Positions 36,727-45,173 of a stretch of DNA of 45,527 bases are shown here, piece after piece (position 1 is the first letter of the stretch; each line of letters starts with the position of its first letter). Position numbers and translations under genes: made by a program. Origin of the DNA: Bryobacterales bacterium (GTDB lineage Bacteria > Acidobacteriota > Terriglobia > Bryobacterales > UBA6623). Below the pieces are notes generated by a model that saw only the letters and a list, made by a program, of their open reading frames with translations, did no database searches and had not been told where the DNA came from. The DNA is taken from contig JAPPMB010000172.1 of assembly GCA_028819255.1 (NCBI GenBank), positions 1 to 45,527 on the forward strand, read 5' to 3'.

Positions 36727-39700
36727 ATGCATGTCGAAAGACTGAGTTCCTCTGTTTGGATTGCCATTGCGGCGCTGGCCAGCTTGTTGCTCGCAGCGCC
36801 GGTATTTGCCCAGAATTCCGGCATCCAGGGAGTTGTCTCCGATGGCACCGGGGGCGTGATCCCAGGTGCCACCGTCACCGCCGCCAATATTGCCACGGGC
36901 GTCGAATACACCGCCGAAAGCAACGAAACCGGCTTTTATTCGGTGCCGTTCCTGAGTCCCGGAACGTATGACGTCTCGGCGGCGTCGGAGGGCTTTGCCC
37001 GCTCGACTAGGGAAAACCTGAAGCTGGACGTGCAGCAGATCGCGCGCGTCGACTTCGCGCTCAACATCGGAACAGTGACGGAGACCATCGAGGTGTCGGC
37101 GGCCGCCGCGCTGCTCGAGTCGGAGCAGGCCACCATGGGCCAGGTGATCGAGAACAACCGGATCGTCGAGATGCCGCTGAACAAGCGCAACTACCTGGAG
37201 CTCGCACAACTCTCGGTTGGAATTCTGCCGGGTGCGACCGTCGGTGCGGGAACGAGGCCGGGACGGAACGAGGCCGGATTCGTCGGGATGGGCATGCGCG
37301 GCTATCAGAACAATGTCATGATCGACGGAATCGACAACGGCTCTCGCGCGGGCGGCGGGCCGTTGGGATTCGAGGCACAAGCCAGCAAGCCCTCGGTGGA
37401 CGCGGTCGGCGAGTTCAAGGTCGTCACCAACAACATGTCTGCGGAATATGGCTTCCGCATGGGACCGAAAGTCCTGGTGTCCATCAAGTCCGGCTCCAAC
37501 GACCTACATGGAAGCGTATTCGAATTCATCCGAAACGAAAAGCTCGATGCCACCAACTTCTTCGCCAACCGATCGGGCTCGGTCAAGCCCACGCTTAGGC
37601 AGAATCAATTTGGCGGGACGATTGGCGGGCCGATCGTGAAGAACAGGACATTCGGTTTCTTCAGCTACCAAGGCACGCGGATTCGTCTGGGCCGCACGTT
37701 TCTTGCAACCGTCCCGGCCCAGCTCACCCGCAGCGGCGATTTTTCGATGGAGCGCCGCAACTTCAACAGGATCTACGACCCGGCAACGACGGTCGGGACC
37801 GGCGCCGAAGCGATCCGGGAACCGTTTCCCAACAACGTAGTCCCGTCCAGCCGCTTCGACCCGGTGAGCTCGCCTCTCTTGGGCCGCTATCCCTTGCCCA
37901 ACGTCAGCGGCAGGGAGTTCAGCTTCAACAACTACTTTCGGGCGCCGTCGGATGCCGATGACACCGACCAGTACGACTTCCGGGTGGATCACAACTTCTC
38001 CGACATCGACCGAGTCTTCTTCCGCATGAGCATCCGTCGTCAGTTCCGCGTGAATCAGAGTCCGCTGCCGGTCGAGGCCGGTGGACAGGGAGGGCAGACC
38101 GTCGATCTCAACGGTGACAACCTGGCATTCAACTGGACCCACTCGTTCTCGCCGGCGCTGCACAACGAAGCGCGGTTCGGTTTCACGCACTTTCCGACCC
38201 GGTTTGACACGCTCATCCAGGAACCGCTCAACGAATCGCTCGGCATCAAGGGCGCTCCGGGCGACACGTTCGGGGACGGGTTCGACCAAGGGTTCAGCTT
38301 CTTCAACATCAACGGCTACAACAACCTCGGGACTCCCTGCTGCTGGCCCAATATCAACAACATGGACAACATCCAGATTGTCGACAACCTAATGTGGCAG
38401 CGTGGCAGCCACAGTCTGAAGATCGGCTTCGACTATCGCCGCCTCAACATCTTCCGCGAGGCGATGCGATTCCGTCGCGGACAGTTCCTGTTCAATCGGG
38501 TGTTCACCGCCGAACAACCGAACATCGGGCGCAGCCGATCGAGAACAGGCAACGGCTTGGCGGAGATGATGCTCGGCGTGGTCGGCCAGACCCGAGTGGG
38601 GAATCCGGCGGGCGAAAACGCCATCGTTCCCTACTGGGGTGCTTACGTCCAGGACGACTGGAGGATTGTCCCCAAGCTTACCCTCACGCTCGGTCTGCGA
38701 TGGGAGCTGTTCAATCGAGGCTTCTATCCCCACGGGCATGTCCCGGGACGGACGGGAGTAAGTAACTACATCACGGTCTATAACGGCCTCCAATCTGGCC
38801 AGGAGGAGTTCTGGGACCGGCCCGAGAATGGGAGCGACTGCGGTTGCGAGCAGGACTACAGCAACTTCGCGCCACGTGTCGGCGTCGCTTATCGCGTCAA
38901 CGACAAGACCGTCGTTCGGGCTAGTGCCGGCGTGTTCTACGGCGAGGCTGACATCGTAACGAGCGGGTCGGCCTGGTCCCGCCAGACCCCGGACTTCACG
39001 GAAATTATCACCCCGACGTTTGACAACATCACGCCAGTGACACTGGTCAAGGATGGGTTCCTGCCGGTGACGCTACCGGCTTCCGAGCCTCTGCCGAACA
39101 CGGGCGCATCAGCCTTCTACCACAAGCTGCCCACCCAGTACGCAGTCCAATGGTTCGTAGACATCCAGCGAGAGCTGCCTCAGGACATGGTGTGGATCGT
39201 CGGCTACCAGGGATCTAGCTCCAGCTACTTGCTGTACCGGTTCGACGTCAATTTCCCGGGACCACATCCGACGATTCCGGCCCGTCGGCGGCGCTTGCGG
39301 CCGGAGCGGACCGGGGTGACTGTCCAGGAACCGGGCGCGAACGCGAGCTTCAACGCCTTGGTCACCCGACTCGAGAAACGCTTCAGCAAGGGACTTACAT
39401 TCTTGACCTCGTACACGTGGTCCCACAACATCGACAACAACACTCAGTTCCTCGACTCGGGCCTGTTCAACGTTGCCAACCAGTACGACCGTCGCGCCGA
39501 GCGGTCGAGCGCCAATATCGACATGACACACAACTTCACCAGCAGCTTCACTTGGCAGCTCCCATTCGGCCAAGGCCGCCCTCTCGGCGGCAACTGGAGC
39601 GGAGCGCTGGATGCGATTCTGGGAGGCTGGCAGGTCGGGGGAATTGTGGCTCTTCGATCCGGATTCCCGTACGAAGTCACGTTTCCCGGAGACCCCCAGA

Positions 39701-40056
39701 ACACCGGCAGCACCAACCGAGGTAACCGCATCGCTCACGGCAAACTCAGCAATCCCACGATCGACAACTATTTCGACCAGTCAGCCTTCGTGGTCAGTGC
39801 GCCGGGAGTCTACGGCAATAGCGGGCGAAACGTGCTCCGCGGCCCGGGAGGGACAAGCTTTGACTTCATGCTTGGCAAGCGCTTCCGGATGCCATGGGAG
39901 GGGCACACGATGCAATTCCGCTTCGAAGCGTTCAATTTCACCAATACAGCGCGCTTCGGCCAGCCGGTCGGCGGCATGCTTCGCGCGGCGACTGGCACGA
40001 TCAACAGAGCGGACGAGCCCCGTAGGATTCAGTTCGGGATCAAGTATCTGTTCTAG
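36727..40056 (+). CDS. TonB-dependent receptor, Oar-like, complete
   Basis: 1109 aa from ATG 36727, preceded by GGGGTG at about six bases and followed by a signal peptide (SSVWIAIAALASLLLAAPVFAQ). Upstream in-frame starts at 36712 and 36592 are less likely. Domains: carboxypeptidase-regulatory-like fold at about residues 30-110 (GVVSDGTGGVIPGATV, ESNETGFYSVPFL); plug at about 118-245 (VEMPLNKRNYLELAQLS, NNVMIDGIDNG, EFKVVTNNMSAEYGFRMG, SGSNDLHGS); barrel to RRIQFGIKYLF. It is of the same general subtype as 371-3742 and lacks the cysteine pairs of the other two. Its C-terminal part is duplicated as the inverted remnant at 31517-32040. It precedes a GH51 gene, which suggests but does not prove an arabinose-bearing ligand. 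Confidence 0.93.
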   Translation: MHVERLSSSVWIAIAALASLLLAAPVFAQNSGIQGVVSDGTGGVIPGATVTAANIATGVEYTAESNETGFYSVPFLSPGTYDVSAASEGFARSTRENLKLDVQQIARVDFALNIGTVTETIEVSAAAALLESEQATMGQVIENNRIVEMPLNKRNYLELAQLSVGILPGATVGAGTRPGRNEAGFVGMGMRGYQNNVMIDGIDNGSRAGGGPLGFEAQASKPSVDAVGEFKVVTNNMSAEYGFRMGPKVLVSIKSGSNDLHGSVFEFIRNEKLDATNFFANRSGSVKPTLRQNQFGGTIGGPIVKNRTFGFFSYQGTRIRLGRTFLATVPAQLTRSGDFSMERRNFNRIYDPATTVGTGAEAIREPFPNNVVPSSRFDPVSSPLLGRYPLPNVSGREFSFNNYFRAPSDADDTDQYDFRVDHNFSDIDRVFFRMSIRRQFRVNQSPLPVEAGGQGGQTVDLNGDNLAFNWTHSFSPALHNEARFGFTHFPTRFDTLIQEPLNESLGIKGAPGDTFGDGFDQGFSFFNINGYNNLGTPCCWPNINNMDNIQIVDNLMWQRGSHSLKIGFDYRRLNIFREAMRFRRGQFLFNRVFTAEQPNIGRSRSRTGNGLAEMMLGVVGQTRVGNPAGENAIVPYWGAYVQDDWRIVPKLTLTLGLRWELFNRGFYPHGHVPGRTGVSNYITVYNGLQSGQEEFWDRPENGSDCGCEQDYSNFAPRVGVAYRVNDKTVVRASAGVFYGEADIVTSGSAWSRQTPDFTEIITPTFDNITPVTLVKDGFLPVTLPASEPLPNTGASAFYHKLPTQYAVQWFVDIQRELPQDMVWIVGYQGSSSSYLLYRFDVNFPGPHPTIPARRRRLRPERTGVTVQEPGANASFNALVTRLEKRFSKGLTFLTSYTWSHNIDNNTQFLDSGLFNVANQYDRRAERSSANIDMTHNFTSSFTWQLPFGQGRPLGGNWSGALDAILGGWQVGGIVALRSGFPYEVTFPGDPQNTGSTNRGNRIAHGKLSNPTIDNYFDQSAFVVSAPGVYGNSGRNVLRGPGGTSFDFMLGKRFRMPWEGHTMQFRFEAFNFTNTARFGQPVGGMLRAATGTINRADEPRRIQFGIKYLF

Positions 40057-40516
40057 GGCCAGGCAACCTTTGGAGCGGTGTTTTCCGCCCTGCAGGGCTT
40101 CGCTGCCCTTGCAGTTGTCGCGTCCAGCCGACCAGGACCAACGCCGGGGTCCTGGGCTCTGCGGCCGCCCCGGCTCTTCCCTGGAGATCGACCACTGTCT
40201 CCAGCGGTCGACTGTTGAGCGGGTCCGCGCCCGACTCCTGGCATGACCAGAATGCCCTCGCGATCGGCGAGTCCGGCATTTGCGGCCTCGTCCTGTCCGG
40301 CCACGAACGCGGGCAAGGAAGCCGCACTGCTGGCGGTGCCCCTGAGCCACGTCGGGCAGATGTTGCGGGAACTCCCAAGCCCAAGGCGGGATTCGTCCAG
40401 CCGGGAGCGGTTGCCGACCGTCCGCGCCACGCTGCAGCGTCGGGTATCCTAGCTGTCGCTAGCGTGCCATCGAGCCTCTTGACCTGCAACACGCATCGAA
40501 CTCAACCGGACTGACC
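40057..40516. other. Intergenic stretch, no recognised gene
   Basis: 460 bases between receptor and GH51 gene. Open frames on both strands (40053-40430 and 40040-40492 on -, 40215-40514 on +) have no recognisable motifs. A weak hairpin with a TTCG loop lies near 40095-40122, without a T-run. Confidence 0.4.
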
Positions 40517-42172
40517 ATGACCGAATCCAAACGACGCGACTTTCTTAAGGCCCTCGTGGCCTCGGCACCTGCCATTTCCGCGGGAGGGTGGCTTTCCAGC
40601 CTTGGCCACGCTCAGTCGAGCGGCGGTCCGGCGAAGGTTGTCGTCAACGGGGACCGGAAGCGTGCCGCGATGGACCCTCGGTTGATGGGCGCGTTCCTGG
40701 AGCACTTGGGTAGGGCGATCTACGGCGGAGTCTACGAACCCGAATCGCCGCTGGCGGACGGCAACGGCTTCCGGTCGGATGTCGTTCGGGAAATGCAGGA
40801 ACTCAATTGCCCGATCATGCGGTATCCGGGCGGGAATTTCGTTTCGGGTCACGACTGGCTTCATGGAGTCGGTCCGAAGAAGGATCGGCCCGCTGTGCAG
40901 GAGCGCGCTTGGAACTCCATCGAGACCAACCAGTTCGGAACCAACGAATTCATCGACTGGTGCAAGCTGGTGGGCACCGAGCCGCTGCTCGCGACGAATC
41001 TCGGAACTGGGACCCCGGAAACGTCGGCAGCACTCCTCGAGTACTGCAATGTCGAGAAAGGGACTCGATGGAGCGACCTGCGCAGGGAGCACGGCTACGA
41101 GCGCCCGCACGGCGTCAAACGGTGGTGCCTCGGCAACGAAATGGACGGCTGGTGGCAAATCGGCCACATGCCCGCTCGCGAGTACGGACGAAAAGCTCGG
41201 GATGCAGCCCGTCAGATGCGCTCGGTTGACCCATCGGTCGAACTCGTTGCCTGCGGCTCGAGCGCGCCGTTCATGCCGACCTATCTGGTTTGGGATCGCG
41301 AGACTCTCGAGGAATGCTATCCCGAGGTCGACGGACTGTCCCTCCACCGCTACTACGGCAACACGCCGGAGGAGACCGGCGGAGATTCCGCCCGCTTCCT
41401 GGCGCTGAATCTCGACATGGACTTCCAGATCCAGGAGACCATCGCCGTCTGCGACTACGTCCGCGGGCTGCTCAAGTCGCCCAAGCGCCTCTGGCTATCG
41501 TTCGACGAGTGGAACGTCTGGTACAGGGCGCGAAGCGGGGACCACACGAACGGCCGCGGGAAGTTCGCCCCTCCATTGCTTGAGGAGGTCTACAACCTCG
41601 AGGACGCCCTGCTCGTGGGCGGCATGGTGAACACCCTGCTGCGACAGGCCGAGCGGGTTCGTATCGGCTGCCTCGCCCAGATCATCAACGTCATCGCGGC
41701 ACTGGTCACCAACAAGGAGGGCGTCCTCCGGCAGACGATCTACTATCCCTATTCCTGGGGAATCAAGTACGCAAAGGGAGACGTGTTGGACTTGCTCGTC
41801 GAGTCGGAGACCTACGAGATCGAGCGCGCCTACAACGCCGACTACGTGGGTGCGCCGACGTCCCGGCCGGCGGAGACGCCGTACCTGGACGTCTCGGGCA
41901 CCCTCGATCCCGTGTCAGGGCAGTGCAGCCTCCTGATGCTCAACCGGGACCTCGAGAAGGATCGCGAGGTCGAGATCCGATTCGAAGGCATCACGCCTTC
42001 GAGAGTGGTCCGGGCCGAAACGATCACCGGCTCCGATCTCATGGCGGCGAACACCTTCGCGAATCCGAACAACGTTGCGGGGCAGCCGTTCGAGGCCCCT
42101 CAGCCCGGCGGGACCATGACCGTCAAGCTTCCCGCCAGGTCGTACACGGCCATGCAACTCGCCACCACCTGA
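40517..42172 (+). CDS. Alpha-L-arabinofuranosidase, GH51 family, Tat-exported
   Basis: 551 aa. The N-terminus carries a twin-arginine signal (KRRDFLKALVASAPAISAGG), so the folded enzyme is exported. The (beta/alpha)8 core of GH51 follows: FLEHLGRAIYGGVYEPES, NCPIMRYPGGNFVSGHDW and NQFGTNEFIDWCKLVG. The acid/base is E208 in CLGNEMDGWWQ and the nucleophile E331 in WLSFDEWNVWYR. Both catalytic glutamates are therefore present. The C-terminal beta domain begins near residue 430 (YNADYVGAPTSRP) and ends VKLPARSYTAMQL. It removes terminal arabinofuranose from arabinans, arabinoxylans or similar glycans. It lies behind a TonB receptor, which may import the products. Confidence 0.93.
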   Translation: MTESKRRDFLKALVASAPAISAGGWLSSLGHAQSSGGPAKVVVNGDRKRAAMDPRLMGAFLEHLGRAIYGGVYEPESPLADGNGFRSDVVREMQELNCPIMRYPGGNFVSGHDWLHGVGPKKDRPAVQERAWNSIETNQFGTNEFIDWCKLVGTEPLLATNLGTGTPETSAALLEYCNVEKGTRWSDLRREHGYERPHGVKRWCLGNEMDGWWQIGHMPAREYGRKARDAARQMRSVDPSVELVACGSSAPFMPTYLVWDRETLEECYPEVDGLSLHRYYGNTPEETGGDSARFLALNLDMDFQIQETIAVCDYVRGLLKSPKRLWLSFDEWNVWYRARSGDHTNGRGKFAPPLLEEVYNLEDALLVGGMVNTLLRQAERVRIGCLAQIINVIAALVTNKEGVLRQTIYYPYSWGIKYAKGDVLDLLVESETYEIERAYNADYVGAPTSRPAETPYLDVSGTLDPVSGQCSLLMLNRDLEKDREVEIRFEGITPSRVVRAETITGSDLMAANTFANPNNVAGQPFEAPQPGGTMTVKLPARSYTAMQLATT

Positions 42173-42590
42173 CAGGCGGGACCGTTCCCGCGCCGCATTC
42201 CCTCCGCAACGCAGTCGCTTTCCCTCCCGGCCAGGCGGACAGCATGATTGACCGGAATTGATCGCAATTCTCGGGCGCCGGTTCATGCTTTCCCGAGCGA
42301 TCTTGCTTGCGCTCCGCCACCGGCCAGCGCGCTTGCCCGTCACGATGCGCCTGCTCATTGACGCCTGTAAAGCTCCACGCGCAGTCGAGGCCAGAGTCGA
42401 GACAAGTCGAAGCCCCAGCGAGCTTCCATGGAGTCGATGCAGCTGGCATACGGGGACCACCCGCGGGTCGGTGAGGCGCCAGTGCGGTCGCGCGACCGAT
42501 TGGACCGTCCCCGACTGCAACCGCGATATCAGGTCAACGCGAGGAGAATCGGAATCAACGTCGCTGGGTGGCGATCGGACCGAGCGTTCC
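42173..42590. other. Intergenic stretch after the GH51 gene
   Basis: No gene recognised. A perfect 6-bp hairpin, GCGGGA (42176-42181) and TCCCGC (42186-42191) with loop CCGT, follows the GH51 stop at four bases and may end its transcript; there is no T-run. An open frame extends back from the cytochrome gene to 42258 but has no family similarity. Confidence 0.4.
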
Positions 42591-42596
42591 TATAAT
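42591..42596 (+). promoter_or_regulatory. -10 box of the cytochrome c/PQQ dehydrogenase operon
   Basis: A perfect TATAAT (42591-42596) stands 12 bases before the cytochrome ATG at 42609. No matching -35 is seen; the position 17 bases upstream reads GGTGGC-like. Transcription would start at about 42603, giving a leader of only about six bases and leaving little room for a Shine-Dalgarno. Confidence 0.5.
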
Positions 42597-42608
42597 TTCA
42601 ATTGCGGG

Positions 42609-43433
42609 ATGAAGGTTCTGTCGGCCCTTTTCTTGATTGCGGCAGCCTCCGCGGAGGTGCCGCCCGGGCCCGGAATGCAGGCGAAGGGCGGTGCTCCGGG
42701 TCGCTTCATCGGCGATCCAATGGCCATCGAGGCCGGGAAGGAGTCTTACGGGCTCGTCTGCAGCGGATGCCACGGCGTCACGGGCGAGGGTGGCCGCGGA
42801 CCGAACCTGGTGACCGCGCCAGGAGTTCAGAAGGCCTCGGACCAGGAACTGTTCGGAGTGATCAAGGACGGCATTCCCGGAAGCGACATGCCTCCGTCCC
42901 CGCTTGACGAAGAGCGGATCTGGCAGCTCGCGGCCTTCGTGCGCAGTCTCTCCGCTCCCGCGATCAGCCAGAATGTCCCCGGGGACCGCGATGCGGGCCG
43001 GATGCTCTTCTACGGCGACGCCGGCTGCACGAACTGCCATATGATTCGCGGCGAGGGCGGCTACCTTGGACCTGATCTCTCGAACCTGGGCCTCACGCTC
43101 AGTCTGGGGCGGATCCGCGAGGGCTTGCTCGACCCCAACAACCGGTTCGCGAAGGGATTCGATCCGGTTGTCGTCACCCTGACTGACGGGACTCGAATCG
43201 AAGGTGTCGCCAAGAACTATTCCAACTACGCGCTGCAGATTCTGGACCGCGCCGGGAGGCTGCATTTCCTTGCCAGCGATGACGCGGCGGCAATTGAGTT
43301 TCTCGTCGATTCCTGGATGCCCGCTGACTACCCGCACACGCTCAGCGGCGACGAGATCCAGAACATGCTTGCGTTTCTCAGCCGCCTCAGCCTGAGTTCC
43401 GACGCAACGCCTCGGGAAGGCGCACCGCAATGA
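42609..43433 (+). CDS. Dihaem cytochrome c with TIGR02603-like haem-binding domain
   Basis: 274 aa, periplasmic. Signal peptide MKVLSALFLIAAASA precedes the mature chain. The first class-I cytochrome domain has C51-S-G-C-H55 (YGLVCSGCHGVTGEGGRGP) and a likely methionine ligand in GSDMPP. The second has C140-T-N-C-H144 (FYGDAGCTNCHMIRGEGGYL) followed by GPDLSNLG, LLDPNNRFAKGFDPVVVTL and DGTRIEGVAKN, the pattern of the TIGR02603 haem-binding domain first described in Planctomycetes and Verrucomicrobia. The ATG is chosen because the signal peptide starts there; the frame upstream is noise. The stop overlaps the PQQ dehydrogenase start by four bases, so it is the natural electron acceptor of that enzyme. 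Confidence 0.9.
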   Translation: MKVLSALFLIAAASAEVPPGPGMQAKGGAPGRFIGDPMAIEAGKESYGLVCSGCHGVTGEGGRGPNLVTAPGVQKASDQELFGVIKDGIPGSDMPPSPLDEERIWQLAAFVRSLSAPAISQNVPGDRDAGRMLFYGDAGCTNCHMIRGEGGYLGPDLSNLGLTLSLGRIREGLLDPNNRFAKGFDPVVVTLTDGTRIEGVAKNYSNYALQILDRAGRLHFLASDDAAAIEFLVDSWMPADYPHTLSGDEIQNMLAFLSRLSLSSDATPREGAPQ

Positions 43434-45049
43434 TCCGCGCTGCATCGAGCTTCCTGGCGGCCTGGCTTGCCGCCGCACCCCTGGCTTCCCAAGTGCGCTA
43501 CGAGGATATCCTCGCGGCGCCCGGGGAGGACTGGCTGACGTTCATGGGCGACTATTCCGCGAACCGTCACAGCCCTCTGCGCGAGATCGACAAGTCGAAC
43601 GTTGCCAACCTCGTCGCCAAGTGGGTCTATCACGTGCCCCAAGCGACCGCTCTGAGCTCCTACCCGATCGTCCACGACGGCGTGATGTATGTGACGAATT
43701 CCAACGAGATGCACGCCTTGGAAGCGGCAACCGGCCGGCCGATCTGGGTCTACCTGCACCCTGGAGTCGAAATGCAGCGCACGAATCGGGGCGCCGCGAT
43801 CCTGGGGGAGCGAATCTATTTCGTGACCAGCGATTGCCAGTTGGTCGCGCTGAATCGGATTACCGGCGCGGCCATCTTCGCTCGCCGGTATGCCAATCCG
43901 GACGACGGGTACTTCTGTTCGGTGGCGCCCGTGGCGATCAAGGACCGGCTGATCGTCGGTGTCTCCGGCGGTGACTCCGGAATCCGCGGATTCCTCGCAG
44001 CGCATTCGGCGGAGAGCGGCGAGCAGCTCTGGAAGCTGTGGACGATTCCCGGCGAAGGCGAATTCGGGGCCGACACATGGGGTCCCAAGACGCTCCCTTG
44101 GGGCGGTGCGGGCACATGGATGCCCGGCAGCTACGATCCCGACCTGAACTGGATCTTCTGGCCGACTGGGAATCCGTGGCCCGACCTGTACGGCGGGGAC
44201 CGCCCAGGCGACAACCTCTACTCGGATTCCGTGATCGCCGTCGATCTGGAGACCGGCGAGATGCAGTGGTACTTCCAGTTCACGCCCCACGACGTCTGGG
44301 ACTGGGACGCCCAGGAGCCGCCGCTCCTGCTCGAGCTCGAGATCGGCGGCCAGATGCGGAGGGTCGTTGTCCAGGCGAACCGGAACGGCTTCTACTACGT
44401 GCTCGACCGCCTGACCGGGGAGTTCATCCGCGGCAACGCATTCGTCGACAAGCTGACCTGGGCCTCCGGGCTCGACCCCCACGGACGCCCGAAGAAGATT
44501 CCCGGGATGGAGCCCTCGCCGGACGGCAAGGTCGTCTGTCCCACCATGTGGGGCGCGGCGAACTGGATGGCCGACTCCTACAATCCCGACACTGGCCTGC
44601 ACTACGTGATGACGATGGAGGCCTGCGACATCTACACGTCCTCTGCCAGGGAGCCGATACCCAAGATCGGCTTCGCGGGAACCGGGGCCGAGCGGCAGTC
44701 CCGGCTCGACGGGCAGTTCGTCATTCGCGCCTTCGATCCGGCGACGGGACGGCGGGTTTGGGAATACCCGCTTACCGGGCCAACCGCTTCCTGGGCCGGC
44801 ACCCTTTCTACCGCTGGAGGCATCCTGTTCTCCGGAGACGACGACAAACACCTCATCGCTCTCGATGCCGTCACGGGCAAGCACCTATGGCACTTCAATG
44901 TTGGCCAAACCGTCAACGCCTCGCCGATCACCTGGGCTCGAAACGGCAAGCAGTACGTCACAATCGTCGCCCAGACCGACGTCTTCACCTTCGGCCTGTT
45001 TTCGCCGGCGCGTTCCTCGGTCGCCCCCGAAGGGCTTCACGAACGGTGA
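43430..45049 (+). CDS. PQQ-dependent dehydrogenase (alcohol/sugar type), possibly lanthanide-dependent
   Basis: 539 aa, periplasmic quinoprotein. Signal peptide AASSFLAAWLAAAPLASQ precedes the chain. Eight-bladed propeller signatures include NRHSPLREIDKSNVANL, ALEAATGRPIW, VALNRITGAAIF, AVDLETGEMQWYFQ and ALDAVTGKHLWHFN. The catalytic aspartate is D291 in TPHDVWDWD. The +2 position is D293, the extra acidic residue that marks lanthanide-type (XoxF/PedH-like) enzymes. The metal-ligand glutamate of the GxxGGE motif is an aspartate here (D182 in GVSGGDSGIRG). The vicinal Cys-Cys pair of many alcohol dehydrogenases is missing (EMQRTNRGAAI at its place). No fused cytochrome domain is present; the preceding gene supplies one. 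The substrate is unknown. Confidence 0.92.
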   Translation: MIRAASSFLAAWLAAAPLASQVRYEDILAAPGEDWLTFMGDYSANRHSPLREIDKSNVANLVAKWVYHVPQATALSSYPIVHDGVMYVTNSNEMHALEAATGRPIWVYLHPGVEMQRTNRGAAILGERIYFVTSDCQLVALNRITGAAIFARRYANPDDGYFCSVAPVAIKDRLIVGVSGGDSGIRGFLAAHSAESGEQLWKLWTIPGEGEFGADTWGPKTLPWGGAGTWMPGSYDPDLNWIFWPTGNPWPDLYGGDRPGDNLYSDSVIAVDLETGEMQWYFQFTPHDVWDWDAQEPPLLLELEIGGQMRRVVVQANRNGFYYVLDRLTGEFIRGNAFVDKLTWASGLDPHGRPKKIPGMEPSPDGKVVCPTMWGAANWMADSYNPDTGLHYVMTMEACDIYTSSAREPIPKIGFAGTGAERQSRLDGQFVIRAFDPATGRRVWEYPLTGPTASWAGTLSTAGGILFSGDDDKHLIALDAVTGKHLWHFNVGQTVNASPITWARNGKQYVTIVAQTDVFTFGLFSPARSSVAPEGLHER

Positions 45050-45173
45050 CGCATGTGCCGCTTGATAACTCCGCCAGCGCCTCAATCCGGTGCCGCAAGG
45101 CTCCGCTGCCGCTGCGCTCGGCCTGACGGTCCGTCTTCGCGCATCAAGGAGAACCCCAACGCCTGTGCCTGCT

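Noticed and set aside
40040..40492. Open frames on - in the gap before the GH51 gene
   Set aside because: Alanine/arginine/proline-rich, no Shine-Dalgarno or motif; two overlapping frames are equally open, as expected by chance in GC-rich DNA.
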